A DNA stretch of 64,000 nucleotides from Phenylobacterium soli (GCF_003254475.1 NZ_QFYQ01000001.1:930001-994000), one strand, 5' to 3'; shown: positions 52,037 to 60,773, counted from the stretch's first letter. A program made the numbers and translations. Notes: generated by a model not told the origin, from the sequence alone.

Positions 52037-52648
52037 ATGAGCAAGTTGGCCGCCATCCTCGTCGCACTGCTGGCGCTCGCCGCGCCCGCCCTGGCGCAAC
52101 CGGTCCTGGGCGCGCCGGCGCCGGATTTCCGCGCCCGCGACGCCGCCGGCCGCACCCGCTCGCTGTCGGAGTTCAGGGGGCGCACGGTGGTGCTGGAATG
52201 GGCGAGCGACGCCTGCCCCTACACCCACAAGCACTATGACGCCGGCAACATGCAGCGCCAGCAGGCGGAGGCGGCGAAGGCGGGCGTGGTCTGGCTGACG
52301 GTGATCTCGGACGCGCCGGACAGCGCGGGCTACATGACCCCGGCGCAGGCGCGGGCCTGGCGCACCAGGGAGAAGAGCCGGGCGAGCGACATCCTGCTCG
52401 ATCCTGAAGCCCGGGTGGCGCGCGCCTACGAGGCCAAGGTCACGCCGCACATGTTCATCATCGATGAGGCGGGGAAGCTGGTCTACATGGGCGGCATCGA
52501 CGACCGGCCCTATGTCGATCCCGAGAGCCTGAAGGGAGCCGAGGACTATGTGCTGGAGGCGCTCGCCGAGCTGAAGGCCGGCAAACCGATCTCGCATCCC
52601 GTGACCCGTCCGTACGGCTGCAGCGTTAAGTACGCATCCGCACAATAG
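52037..52648 (+). CDS. Exported AhpC/TSA-type redoxin
   Basis: A 203-residue protein with signal peptide (1-20, ALA-QP) and a thioredoxin-fold redoxin domain: APAPDFRARDAAGRTRSLSEFRG near 30-52 and VLEWASDACPYTHKHY near 57. A single Cys replaces the CxxC of TlpA/ResA proteins, suggesting a one-Cys peroxidatic or thiol-exchange protein; another Cys lies near the C-terminus (YGCSVKY). Adjacent DsbD is a plausible electron donor (inference). Confidence 0.8.
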   Translation: MSKLAAILVALLALAAPALAQPVLGAPAPDFRARDAAGRTRSLSEFRGRTVVLEWASDACPYTHKHYDAGNMQRQQAEAAKAGVVWLTVISDAPDSAGYMTPAQARAWRTREKSRASDILLDPEARVARAYEAKVTPHMFIIDEAGKLVYMGGIDDRPYVDPESLKGAEDYVLEALAELKAGKPISHPVTRPYGCSVKYASAQ

Positions 52649-52649
52649 A

Positions 52650-54305
52650 ATGAGCGCCATGGACGATCAGAGCCCGCCCGCGACCGACGCTTCCGCCATC
52701 GACTACGCCTGGCGCCGCCTGCTGGCGGCCGGGGAGACGGCCCAGGACAGCGAGATCCTGTCGCTGTTCGAGACCGAGCCCGGCCGGGCGGAGCGGCTGA
52801 GCGTGACGGCCGCCGGGCTGTTCATCGACCTCTCCAAGCAGCCCTGGTCGCTGGACGACCTGGTCACCGCCCTGGTGCTGGCGCAGATGGCCGGCGTCGA
52901 GCCGGCGCGCGAGGCGCTGTTCGCCGGCGCGATCGTCAACGCCTCGGAAGCGCGGCCGGCCCTGCACATGGCGCTGCGCGCGCCCGCGGGCGCGGACTTC
53001 AAGGCCGCCGGCGTGGCCGTCTCGGGCGAGGTCGAGGCGACGCGGGCGAAGATGGCCGCCTTCGCCAGGGCCGTGCGCTCGGGCGAGCTGAAGGGCGCGA
53101 CCGGCAAGGCCTTCCGCGCCATCGTGCACATCGGCATCGGCGGCTCGGACCTCGGGCCGCGACTGATCTGGGAGGCTTTGAAGCCGCTGGAGCCCACGAT
53201 CGAACTGCGCTTCGCGGCCAACGTCGACCCGGCCGAACTGGCCCAGGCCCTGGCCGGGCTCGATCCGGCCGAAACCCTGGTGGTGGTGGTTTCGAAGAGC
53301 TTCACGACCCAGGAGACCCTGGCCAACGGCGAGGCGGCGCGCGCCTGGCTGCGGGCCGCGCTGGGACCGGCCTCGGACGCGCACCTAGTGGCGGTGTCGG
53401 CCGCGCCGGACAAGGCCCAGGCCTTCGGCGTGCCGGCCGAGCAGGTGTTCGCCTTCTGGGACTGGGTCGGCGGCCGCTATTCGATCTGGTCGGCGGTGGG
53501 CCTCTCCTGCGCGGTGGCCCTGGGCTTCGAGGTCTTCGAGCGGCTGCTGGCCGGCGCGGCGGCCATGGACGATCATTTCCGCACTGCGCCCCTGGAGGCC
53601 AACGCCCCGGTGCTCCTGGCCCTGGCGCACGTCTTCAACCGCAACGCCCTTGGCCGGCCGATCCGGGCGGTCGTGCCCTATTCGCAGCGGCTTCGCCTGT
53701 TCCCGGCCTTCCTGCAGCAGCTGGAGATGGAGTCGAACGGCAAGTCGGTGACGGCGGACGGGCGGCCGGTGAGCCAGCTCACCGCCGCCTCGGTGTTCGG
53801 CGATGCGGGCACCAACGGCCAGCACGCCTTCTTTCAGCTTCTGCACCAGGGGACGGACGTCGTGCCGGTGGACATCCTGGCCGTGCGCGAGGCGACGGAC
53901 GGCGACCCCGCGGCGCAGAAGAAGCTGCTGGCCAACGCCATCGCCCAGGCCGAGGCGCTGCTGGTCGGCCGGCCCGCGGCCGAGGTGCGAGCCGAACTGG
54001 AGGCCAAGGGATTGCCCGCCGCCGAGATCGCGGCGCTCACCCCGCAGCGCACCTTCGAGGGGAACCGGCCCTCAAGCTTCCTCGTGCTCGAGCGGCTGGA
54101 CCCGGAGCGGCTCGGCGCGCTGATCGCGCTCCATGAGCACAAGGTCTTCGTCGAGGGCGTGCTCTGGGGGATCAACAGCTTCGACCAGTGGGGCGTCGAG
54201 CTCGGCAAGTCCCTGGCGAGCCGCGTGCTGGGCGAGCTGGAGGGCGGGACGGCCGGCCACCACGACCCGTCGACGGCGGCGCTGATCGCCCGGCTGAAGG
54301 CGTGA
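52650..54305 (+). CDS. pgi: Glucose-6-phosphate isomerase
   Basis: A 551-residue cytosolic enzyme interconverting glucose-6-phosphate and fructose-6-phosphate. VHIGIGGSDLGPRL near 161, VVSKSFTTQETLAN near 212 and DWVGGRYSIWSAVG near 270 are PGI signatures; the C-terminal LWGINSFDQWGVELGK contains the catalytic Lys. The ATG at 52650 comes one base after the redoxin stop; a second ATG (52659) is possible. It lies upstream of the his leader region. Confidence 0.95.
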   Translation: MSAMDDQSPPATDASAIDYAWRRLLAAGETAQDSEILSLFETEPGRAERLSVTAAGLFIDLSKQPWSLDDLVTALVLAQMAGVEPAREALFAGAIVNASEARPALHMALRAPAGADFKAAGVAVSGEVEATRAKMAAFARAVRSGELKGATGKAFRAIVHIGIGGSDLGPRLIWEALKPLEPTIELRFAANVDPAELAQALAGLDPAETLVVVVSKSFTTQETLANGEAARAWLRAALGPASDAHLVAVSAAPDKAQAFGVPAEQVFAFWDWVGGRYSIWSAVGLSCAVALGFEVFERLLAGAAAMDDHFRTAPLEANAPVLLALAHVFNRNALGRPIRAVVPYSQRLRLFPAFLQQLEMESNGKSVTADGRPVSQLTAASVFGDAGTNGQHAFFQLLHQGTDVVPVDILAVREATDGDPAAQKKLLANAIAQAEALLVGRPAAEVRAELEAKGLPAAEIAALTPQRTFEGNRPSSFLVLERLDPERLGALIALHEHKVFVEGVLWGINSFDQWGVELGKSLASRVLGELEGGTAGHHDPSTAALIARLKA

Positions 54306-54357
54306 CCCGGGCAGAGGCGCAGCTGGGGCCGCCGACTCGCTTTCTTCACATATCCCC

Positions 54358-54364
54358 GCTATAG
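54358..54364 (+). promoter_or_regulatory. Putative -10 element of the hisL-hisSZG transcription unit
   Basis: GCTATAG matches the Caulobacter-type -10. A start site about 7 nt downstream (near 54371-54375) would make the leader peptide mRNA nearly leaderless, consistent with the absence of a Shine-Dalgarno before its ATG. Confidence 0.45.
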
Positions 54365-54374
54365 GCCCAGCCCC

Positions 54375-54452
54375 ATGAGCGGTTTTTCGCATCATCACGG
54401 CCACCACCACCATCCGACCCCCGCGGGATCGGCCTGGGAGCGTCTGGCCTAA
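54375..54452 (+). CDS. hisL: Histidine leader peptide (HisL-like)
   Basis: A 25-codon reading frame immediately upstream of hisS. Residues 6-8 are HHH and 10-13 are HHHH: seven His codons out of eight consecutive positions, then PTPAGSAWERLA and TAA. Such runs are the sensor of transcription attenuation in histidine operons: ribosome stalling at low His-tRNA changes downstream RNA pairing. No Shine-Dalgarno precedes the ATG; translation may be leaderless. A terminator-like stem follows 16 bp after the stop, and the next genes charge tRNA-His (hisS) and make histidine (hisZ, hisG). Confidence 0.85.
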   Translation: MSGFSHHHGHHHHPTPAGSAWERLA

Positions 54453-54500
54453 GCGCAAGCCCCCACCGAGCCCCGCCAATGCGGACGGGGCTCCCCTTGG
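54436..54500 (+). promoter_or_regulatory. his attenuator: terminator and competing antiterminator pairing
   Basis: Terminator stem GAGCCCCG (54468-54475) with CGGGGCTC (54486-54493), extended by CC/GG around loop AATGC. A competing pairing is GGGAGC (54436-54441, inside the leader peptide end) with GCTCCC (54490-54495), which would sequester the terminator 3' arm. Ribosome position on the His codons would decide between them. The U tract is weak (CCCCTTGG), so termination strength is uncertain. Confidence 0.6.
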
Positions 54501-54535
54501 CTCCGTCCGTCGAGACCTACCCTTAGGACCGACCG

Positions 54536-56074
54536 ATGGACCTTCCGAGCAAGCCTTCCTTGAGTGACGCCGCCGCAGAGGCTAAGCGCGGCGCCATGAG
54601 CGACATCCAGCGCCCCGAGGCCCGCACCCCGCGCGGCTTCATCGACCGACGCGCCCGTGACCTGGTGGCGGAGCGGAAGATCCTGACCGCCGTCTCGGCG
54701 ATCTACGAGCGCTACGGCTTCGAGCCGCTGGAGACGCCGGCGTTCGAGTACGCCGACGCCCTGGGTAAGTTCCTGCCCGACGCCGACCGCCCGAACGAGG
54801 GCGTCTTCGCCCTGCAGGACGACCCAGATACGGATTCTGGGCAGTGGATGGCGCTGCGCTACGATCTCACCGCGCCGCTCGCCCGCTTCGCCGCCCAGAA
54901 CTGGGAGACCCTGCCCAAGCCTTTCCGGCGCTATGCCTACGGTCCGGTGTGGCGCAACGAGAAGCCGGGCCCGGGCCGCTTCCGCGAGTTCGTCCAGTGC
55001 GACGCCGACACGGTGGGCTCGGCTCGCCCGGAGGCGGACGCCGAGATCATCGCCATGGCCGCGGAAGGCCTGGTGGCCGCCGGCGTGCCGGCCGGCGCGG
55101 CGATCCTGAAGATCAACAGCCGCAAGCTGCTCAATGGCCTGATGGCCTCGGCCGGCGTCGCCGACGACGGCCAGAAGCTCGCGGTGCTGCGGGCGGTGGA
55201 CAAGCTCGACCGACTGGGCCCGGAGGGCGTGCGCCTGCTGCTCGGCGAGGGGCGTCTCGATGAGTCCGGCGCCTTCACCAAGGGCGCGGGCCTGAGCGCG
55301 GCCGCCGCCGAGCGGGTGCTCGCCTTCACCGAGGCCGGCGCAGGCCGGGGCGACACGCTCGGCCAGCTGGCCAATGTCATCGGCGGGTCGGCCGAGGGCG
55401 ACGAGGGCCTGGCGGAGCTGGCGGCGATCGACGCAGCGCTGACGAGCCTCGGGGTCGGGGCCGCGCAGGCGGTGTTCGATCCGTCCGTCGTGCGCGGGCT
55501 CGAGTACTACACCGGGGCGGTGTTCGAGGCCGAGCTGCTGCTCGACGCCACCGACGAGAAGGGTCAGCCGGTGCGCTTCGGCTCGGTCGGCGGCGGCGGC
55601 CGCTACGACGACCTGGTGGCCCGCTTCACCGGCGAGCGCACCCCGGCCACGGGCTTCTCCTTCGGCGTCTCGCGCCTGGCGGCGGCCCTGCGAGCGGCCG
55701 GCAAGGATGCAGCGTCCGACGTGCGTGGGCCGGTGGTGGTGATCGTCTTCGACCAGGCGCGGATGGCCGACTATTTCGCGGTGGCCGGCGAGTTGCGCGC
55801 CGCCGGGCTGCCGGCCGAGGTCTACCTGGGCCAGTCGGGGATGAAGGCGCAGATGAAGTACGCCGACCGGCGGCTGTCGCCGGCGGCGGTGATCATCGGC
55901 GAGGACGAGTTCGCCGCCGGGACCGCCACGGTGAAAGACCTCGACCTCGGCCGCGAGCTGGCCAAGGGGGTCACCGACAACGCCGCCTGGCGCGCCGAGC
56001 GCCCGGGCCAGGCGACCGTCGCCCGTAGCGAGCTGGTGGCGACCATCAAGAAGATCCTGGACCCCCGCCCGTGA
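54536..56074 (+). CDS. hisS: Histidyl-tRNA synthetase
   Basis: A 512-residue class II aminoacyl-tRNA synthetase. Motif 2 (FRRYAYGPVWRNEKPGPGRFREFVQCDAD), the His-A loop VRGLEYYTGAVFE, and motif 3 GGGGRYDDL/FSFGVSRL are present; a C-terminal anticodon-binding domain follows. The ATG at 54536 is the first after the attenuator; an alternative Met is 20 codons in (54596). Its stop overlaps the hisZ GTG. Control of hisS by a His leader is logical because charged tRNA-His is the signal. Confidence 0.93.
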   Translation: MDLPSKPSLSDAAAEAKRGAMSDIQRPEARTPRGFIDRRARDLVAERKILTAVSAIYERYGFEPLETPAFEYADALGKFLPDADRPNEGVFALQDDPDTDSGQWMALRYDLTAPLARFAAQNWETLPKPFRRYAYGPVWRNEKPGPGRFREFVQCDADTVGSARPEADAEIIAMAAEGLVAAGVPAGAAILKINSRKLLNGLMASAGVADDGQKLAVLRAVDKLDRLGPEGVRLLLGEGRLDESGAFTKGAGLSAAAAERVLAFTEAGAGRGDTLGQLANVIGGSAEGDEGLAELAAIDAALTSLGVGAAQAVFDPSVVRGLEYYTGAVFEAELLLDATDEKGQPVRFGSVGGGGRYDDLVARFTGERTPATGFSFGVSRLAAALRAAGKDAASDVRGPVVVIVFDQARMADYFAVAGELRAAGLPAEVYLGQSGMKAQMKYADRRLSPAAVIIGEDEFAAGTATVKDLDLGRELAKGVTDNAAWRAERPGQATVARSELVATIKKILDPRP

Positions 56075-57198
56075 GAACCGAGCCCCCCGTCCCGCCCGAG
56101 GCGCTCGGGCGGATCCGCGCCGCCCTGACGCCGAACGCGCAGGCGGTCGACGCGCCGATCCTGCAGCCGCTCGGCCTGCTGCTCGACCTCGCCGGCGAGG
56201 CGATGCGGGCGCGACTGTTCGTGGTCCAGGCCGAGGGCGGTTCCGAGGCCTGCCTGCGGCCCGACTTCACCGTCGCGGTGGCGCGCAGGCATATTGAGGG
56301 CGGGGGCGCCTCGGGGCGCTATTTCTACGAGGGTCCGGCGTTCCGGGCCGCGCGCGGCGAGGAGCCGGACGAGTTCGTGCAGATGGGGGTGGAGCAGTTC
56401 GCCCCCGCCGGCGAAGCCGCGCCGCCGGCCGACGCCGAGATCGCCGCCGCCGCCTGGCGGGCGGCCGCAGCCGGCGGGCGCAAGGACCTGACGCTCTGGC
56501 TGGGCGATGTGGGGCTGTTCAGCGCCTTCATCGACTCGCTCTCCCTGCCGGCGGCGCTCGCCGCGCGGCTGAAGCGGGTGGCCGGCCGGCCCCGGATGCT
56601 GGCCGCCGAGCTGGCGCGGGCCGGCGAGGCGCCCAAAGAGGCGCTCGAGAGCAGCCGGCTCGCGGGGCTCCTGGCCGGGCGCTCGCCCGAGGAGGCGACG
56701 GCTTTGCTGGAAGAGGTCTGGGCCCTGGCCGGCATCGAGCCGGTGGGCGGACGACGGCCCGCCGAGATCGCCGCCCGGCTGGCGCGCCGCTCCGACGCGG
56801 CCGCGGCGCCGGCGCTGGGCCTCGCCGAAGCCCGCGCCATCGGCGAGTTCATGGCCATCTCCGACGTCCCGGCCGCCGGCCTGCCGAAGGTCAAGGCGCT
56901 GGCGGGCCGCAAGGCGCCGGCCTTGGACAAGGCGCTGGACGACTGGCTGGTGCGCCTGGAAGCCCTGGCCGAGGCCGCGCCCGTGGAGGCCATGCGGTTC
57001 GCCCCGGCCCTCGGCCACGCCTTCGACTACTACGACGGCCTGACCTTCGAGATCCGCAGCCAGGCCCTTGGCGCGGAGCGGCCGGTGGCCGTCGGCGGCC
57101 GCTATGACGGCCTGCTCGCCCGGCTGGGCGGCCAGTCGGGCCGGGCGGTGGGCTGCATGGTGCGGCCCTGGCGCGCGTTCGCGGGAGGCGAGGCATGA
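56071..57198 (+). CDS. hisZ: ATP phosphoribosyltransferase regulatory subunit HisZ
   Basis: A 375-residue HisRS paralogue lacking the anticodon domain. CLRPDFTVAVARRHI (near 61-75), YFYEGPAFRAARG (near 83) and LGHAFDYYDGLTFEI plus GGRYDGLLARLG correspond to degenerate HisRS motifs 2 and 3. HisZ binds and activates the short form of HisG and carries histidine feedback. GTG start within GTGA overlapping the hisS stop; ATGA overlap with hisG. Confidence 0.92.
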   Translation: MRTEPPVPPEALGRIRAALTPNAQAVDAPILQPLGLLLDLAGEAMRARLFVVQAEGGSEACLRPDFTVAVARRHIEGGGASGRYFYEGPAFRAARGEEPDEFVQMGVEQFAPAGEAAPPADAEIAAAAWRAAAAGGRKDLTLWLGDVGLFSAFIDSLSLPAALAARLKRVAGRPRMLAAELARAGEAPKEALESSRLAGLLAGRSPEEATALLEEVWALAGIEPVGGRRPAEIAARLARRSDAAAAPALGLAEARAIGEFMAISDVPAAGLPKVKALAGRKAPALDKALDDWLVRLEALAEAAPVEAMRFAPALGHAFDYYDGLTFEIRSQALGAERPVAVGGRYDGLLARLGGQSGRAVGCMVRPWRAFAGGEA

Positions 57199-58160
57199 GC
57201 GGTCCCCTGATCATCGCCGTGCCCTCCAAGGGCCGCCTCAAGGAACAGGTGGAGGAATGGCTGGGCGACTGCGGGCTCGACCTGCAGTCGGTGGGCGGGG
57301 CGCGCGGCTACATCGCCAGGCTGAGGCGCCTGCCCGACGCCCAGGTGCGGCTGCTGTCCGCCTCCGACATCGCCGACGCCCTGGACGCCGGCGAGGTCCA
57401 CCTCGGGATCACCGGCGAGGACCTGCTGCGCGAGCGGGGCGAGGATCTCGACGCGCGGGTCATGCTGCTCAAGGCGCTGGGCTTCGGCCGCGCCGACCTG
57501 GTGGTGGCGGCCCCTAAGAGCTGGCTCGACGTGGAGACCATGGCCGACCTCGAGGAGGTGGCCCACGAGCACCTGGCCCGCACCGGCCGGCGGATGCGGG
57601 TGGCCACCAAGTACCTGGCCCAGACCCGCGCCTTCTTCGCCCGCCACGGGGTGGTCGACTATCGGATCACAGAATCGTCGGGCGCCACCGAAGGCGCGCC
57701 GGCGTCCGGCGCGGCCGAGCTGGTGGTCGACATCACCACCACCGGCGCGACCCTGGTCGCGAACGGGCTCAAGGTGATCTCAGACGGACTGATCCTGAAG
57801 AGCCAGGCCCAGCTCGCGGCGAGCCTCCAGGCGCGCTGGAGCCAGACCCAGGCGGCCGCGGCCGAGCGGCTGCTGCGGATCGTCGAGGCGCGGACCGCGG
57901 CGCGAAACAGCGCCACCCTCACCTGGCCGGCTACCGGCGGGGCGGAGGAAACGGCCGCGGTCGACCGACTGGTGGCGGCCGGCGCCTCGAAGCGGCCGCA
58001 CGGCCTGCTGGTCGATGCCGGCCAGCTGGCCGACGCCTCCCTGGCGCTCACCGCCGCAGGGCTTGGGCCCGTCACGGCGGCGCGTCCGGACTTCGTCTTC
58101 GAGGTCGGCTGCCCACCGTTCGAGCGCCTGAAGGCGCGACTGGCCGAACGCGTTATTTGA
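57195..58160 (+). CDS. hisG: ATP phosphoribosyltransferase catalytic subunit, extended C-terminus
   Basis: A 321-residue enzyme for the first step of histidine synthesis (PRPP plus ATP). LIIAVPSKGRLKEQVEEWL at the N-terminus, DLGIT-type VHLGITGEDLL near 75, RVATKYLAQTRAFF near 138 and ELVVDITTTGATLVANGLKVI (PRPP loop) near 178 are diagnostic. The catalytic part ends near residue 235; about 85 further residues (PHGLLVDAGQLADASLALTAAGLG, FEVGCPPFERLKARLAERV) form an extra domain not expected in a HisZ-dependent short-form enzyme. Confidence 0.93.
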   Translation: MSGPLIIAVPSKGRLKEQVEEWLGDCGLDLQSVGGARGYIARLRRLPDAQVRLLSASDIADALDAGEVHLGITGEDLLRERGEDLDARVMLLKALGFGRADLVVAAPKSWLDVETMADLEEVAHEHLARTGRRMRVATKYLAQTRAFFARHGVVDYRITESSGATEGAPASGAAELVVDITTTGATLVANGLKVISDGLILKSQAQLAASLQARWSQTQAAAAERLLRIVEARTAARNSATLTWPATGGAEETAAVDRLVAAGASKRPHGLLVDAGQLADASLALTAAGLGPVTAARPDFVFEVGCPPFERLKARLAERVI

Positions 58161-58239
58161 CGGTTCTGTCAAAAAACGGCGTAAATTTTTGTCCGCTCGC
58201 GAAATTCTGATCCAGCCTTGCCGGGAACTGCGCTGCTGA

Positions 58240-58402
58240 CCGTTGACTCAGGCAGAAAATTGCCGTTCCTTCATGTGGCGAGAGACATGAAGGCGACTAG
58301 TCCCGAGGTCTCCGGCGTTTCGGGGAGGAAACGCCCGCTCATTAGAGCGACTGCTCAAGATGAGGCCCGCTGCGATTATCCCCCGCAGCGGGCCAAATTT
58401 TT
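58240..58402 (+). ncRNA. Candidate structured RNA or hisG 3'UTR
   Basis: Within the 413-bp gap after hisG, three perfect hairpins follow each other: CCTTCATGT / ACATGAAGG (58268-58293), GGCGTTTC / GAAACGCC (58314-58335) and CGCTC / GAGCG (58336-58349), then a terminator. A small open frame here has no coding character. It may be an independent sRNA (TTGACT at 58243 is a possible -35) or a processed 3'UTR of the his operon. No known RNA family is recognised. Confidence 0.5.
58364..58402 (+). terminator. Strong intrinsic terminator downstream of hisG
   Basis: Perfect 11-bp stem GGCCCGCTGCG / CGCAGCGGGCC with a 9-nt loop, followed by AAATTTTTG on the plus strand. It ends the his operon transcript or the candidate RNA; it is not followed by T residues on the other strand. 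Confidence 0.85.
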
Positions 58403-58530
58403 GTCAAAAGCGAATTTTTAGCGTCAGCGTCAAAAACGTCCCTGTCCTTCAGGGCGGGTGACGAACGGCGCGAGAAGGGTGGGGCGACCAGGGCCAGGCT
58501 CCCGCCTGTCCCCGCACCTCCCCACCCTGT

Positions 58531-58562
58531 CCGCTTCGCGGAGGTCCCATCCCCGTGAGGGG
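58531..58562. repeat. GC-rich palindromic intergenic element
   Basis: Two small adjacent hairpins, CCGC-TTC-GCGG (58531-58541) and CCCC-GTGA-GGGG (58551-58562), in a C-rich stretch just after the M13 peptidase stop. The layout is like dispersed palindromic intergenic elements of Caulobacterales genomes and may act as a weak terminator; only one copy is in this window. Confidence 0.35.
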
Positions 58563-58573
58563 GAGGGAAGAAG

Positions 58574-60646
58574 TCACCAGATCCGCACGCGGTCCGCCGG
58601 GGCGACGTACATCTTCTCGCCGGGCTTCACGCCGAACGCCTCGTAGAAGGCGTCGATGTTGCGAATCGGCACGTCGACCCGCGCCTGGTTGGGCGAGTGC
58701 GGGTCGGAGACCAGCTGCTGGCGCAGACGGTCCTCGCGCATCTTGCCTCGCCACACCTGGGCCCAGCCCAGGAACACCCGCTGTTCGCCGGTCAGGCCAT
58801 CGATCACCGGCGCCGGCTGGCCCTTCAGCGAGGCGTGATAGGCGTCGAGCGCCAATAGCAGGCCGCCGAGGTCGGCGATGTTCTCGCCCATGGTCAGGTC
58901 GCCGTTGATCTTCGCGCCAGGCAGGACCTCGAAGGCCGAGTACTCCTTGCCGAGCTTGGCCGCCTCGGCTTCGAAGCGCTTGGCGTCCTCAGGCGTCCAC
59001 CAGTCGGTGAGCCGGCCCTTCGCGTCGTAGCGGCGGCCCTCGTCGTCGAAGCCGTGGGTCAGCTCGTGGCCGATCACCCCGCCGATGCCGCCATAGTTGA
59101 TGGCCGGGTCGCCGTCCGGGTCGAAGAACGGCGGCTGCAGGATGGCGGCCGGGAAGACGATCTCGTTGCCGGTCGGGTTGTAGTAGGCATTGATGGTCGG
59201 CGGGGTCATGCCCCACTCGGCCTTGTCCACCGGGCCGCCGAGGCGGCCCACCCGGAAGTTCCAGTCGAAGGCGGCGGCGCGCTGCACGTTGCCGTAGAGA
59301 TCGCCGTCCTTGATCACCAGGCCGGAGTAGTCGCGCCACTTATCCGGGTAGCCGATCTTGACCCGCAGGGTGGCGAGCTTCTCGAGCGCTTTTTCCTTGG
59401 TCTGCGGGCTCATCCAGTCGAGCTTCTCGATCCGCGCCTTCATGGCCGTGCGGATGTCGCCCACCAGGGCCAGCATCTTGGCCTTGCTCTCCGGCGGGAA
59501 GTAGTCGGCCACATAGACCTTGCCGAGCGCCTCGCCGATCTGGGTGTCGACCAGGGAGACCCCACGCTTCCAGCGCGGCTGCTCGGCCTGTTGGCCGGCC
59601 AGGGTCTTGTTGTGGAAATCGAAGTGCGCCTCGTCGAAGGCCTTCGTCAGGTAGGGCGCGGCCTGGTCGGCGAGGGTGAAGGCCTCCCAGGCCTTGAGCG
59701 TCTCGAGCGGGGTCTTGGCGTAGAGCTCCGCGATCTTCGGGAAGGCGGTCTTCTCCCCGACCACCACCTGGTTGACCTTGGTGAGCCTGGCGCCGGTCAG
59801 GAAGGCGCTCCAGTCGAAGCCGGGAGCCAGCTTGGGCAGCTCCGCCACGGGCGTGGCGTTGTACATCTTGACGTCGTCGCGCCGCTCGGCGCGGGTCCAG
59901 GAGGCCTTCGCGATCTCCGTCTCGAAGGCGACGATCGCCTTGGCGTTCTCGGCCGGCTTGGGCCAATGGGCCAGGGTCAGCATCTTCGCCACGTACTGCT
60001 CGTACTTGGCCTTCTGCGGGGCGAAGCTGGGCTGCAGGTAGTAGTCGCGGTCCGGCATGCCGAGGCCGGCCTGGCCGAGATAGACCGCATAGTGGTCCGG
60101 GTCCTTGGCGTCCTCGGCCATGCCGGCCGAGAAGATGGAACCGCCGAAGCCGGCCATGGAGGCGCCCATCATGCGGGCGATGTCGCTCTTGGACTTGGCC
60201 GCCTTCACCCGGGCGAGGTCGGCCGCCATCGGCTTGGCGCCGAGCGCCTCGACCTTCTGCTCGTCGAGGAAGCTGCGGTAGAGGGCGCCGACCTTGGCGC
60301 GCTCGCCCGTGGCGGCCTTGTCCGCGGCGGCCTTGTCGACCACGGCGCGCATGCGGTTCTGCGACAGCTCGTTGAGCACGTCGAAGGAGCCGTAGCGGGT
60401 GCGGTCGGCCGGGATCTGCAGGGTCTTGAGGTACGCGCCGTTGGCGTACTGGAAGAAGTCGTCGCCAGGGCTCACGGCGAGGTCGCGGCTGGAGAGGTCG
60501 TAGCCCCAGGTCCCAAGGCGCGGCGCCTTGGTGAGGTCGGTCGCGGGGCCTGCCGTCGCGGCGGCGGGCGCAGCCGTCTCGGCCAGCGCCGGACAAGCGG
60601 CGAGGAGGGCGGTCGCCGCGGCGGCCGCAAACCAGAAGGTCTTCAT
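58574..60646 (-). CDS. M13 family zinc metallopeptidase (neprilysin/PepO-like)
   Basis: A 690-residue exported endopeptidase. Signal region 1-23 ends LLAACPALA; the LAAC may be a lipobox. The C-terminal catalytic part has GHELTHGFDDEGR (HExxH zinc site near 526) and GENIADLGG (third ligand and Asp near 586), plus NAYYNPTGNEIVFPAAILQPPF, all M13 signatures. It cleaves peptides in the periplasm or at the surface. Usual family length. Confidence 0.93.
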   Translation of the reverse strand: MKTFWFAAAAATALLAACPALAETAAPAAATAGPATDLTKAPRLGTWGYDLSSRDLAVSPGDDFFQYANGAYLKTLQIPADRTRYGSFDVLNELSQNRMRAVVDKAAADKAATGERAKVGALYRSFLDEQKVEALGAKPMAADLARVKAAKSKSDIARMMGASMAGFGGSIFSAGMAEDAKDPDHYAVYLGQAGLGMPDRDYYLQPSFAPQKAKYEQYVAKMLTLAHWPKPAENAKAIVAFETEIAKASWTRAERRDDVKMYNATPVAELPKLAPGFDWSAFLTGARLTKVNQVVVGEKTAFPKIAELYAKTPLETLKAWEAFTLADQAAPYLTKAFDEAHFDFHNKTLAGQQAEQPRWKRGVSLVDTQIGEALGKVYVADYFPPESKAKMLALVGDIRTAMKARIEKLDWMSPQTKEKALEKLATLRVKIGYPDKWRDYSGLVIKDGDLYGNVQRAAAFDWNFRVGRLGGPVDKAEWGMTPPTINAYYNPTGNEIVFPAAILQPPFFDPDGDPAINYGGIGGVIGHELTHGFDDEGRRYDAKGRLTDWWTPEDAKRFEAEAAKLGKEYSAFEVLPGAKINGDLTMGENIADLGGLLLALDAYHASLKGQPAPVIDGLTGEQRVFLGWAQVWRGKMREDRLRQQLVSDPHSPNQARVDVPIRNIDAFYEAFGVKPGEKMYVAPADRVRIW

Positions 60647-60773
60647 AGGATAGATCTCACCCCGAATAGTTCACTGGCGCGACCATGCCCTCTCCCAGCG
60701 GAATAGGGACGTTATTTTTTCGTCACGATCAGGAAGCCGGGGAGATCAGCTCCCCTGATATGGCAGGCCGGGT

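Noticed and set aside
58218..58421. A 67-codon open frame after hisG
   Set aside because: No ribosome binding site, and it runs through three hairpins and a perfect terminator; better explained as non-coding RNA.
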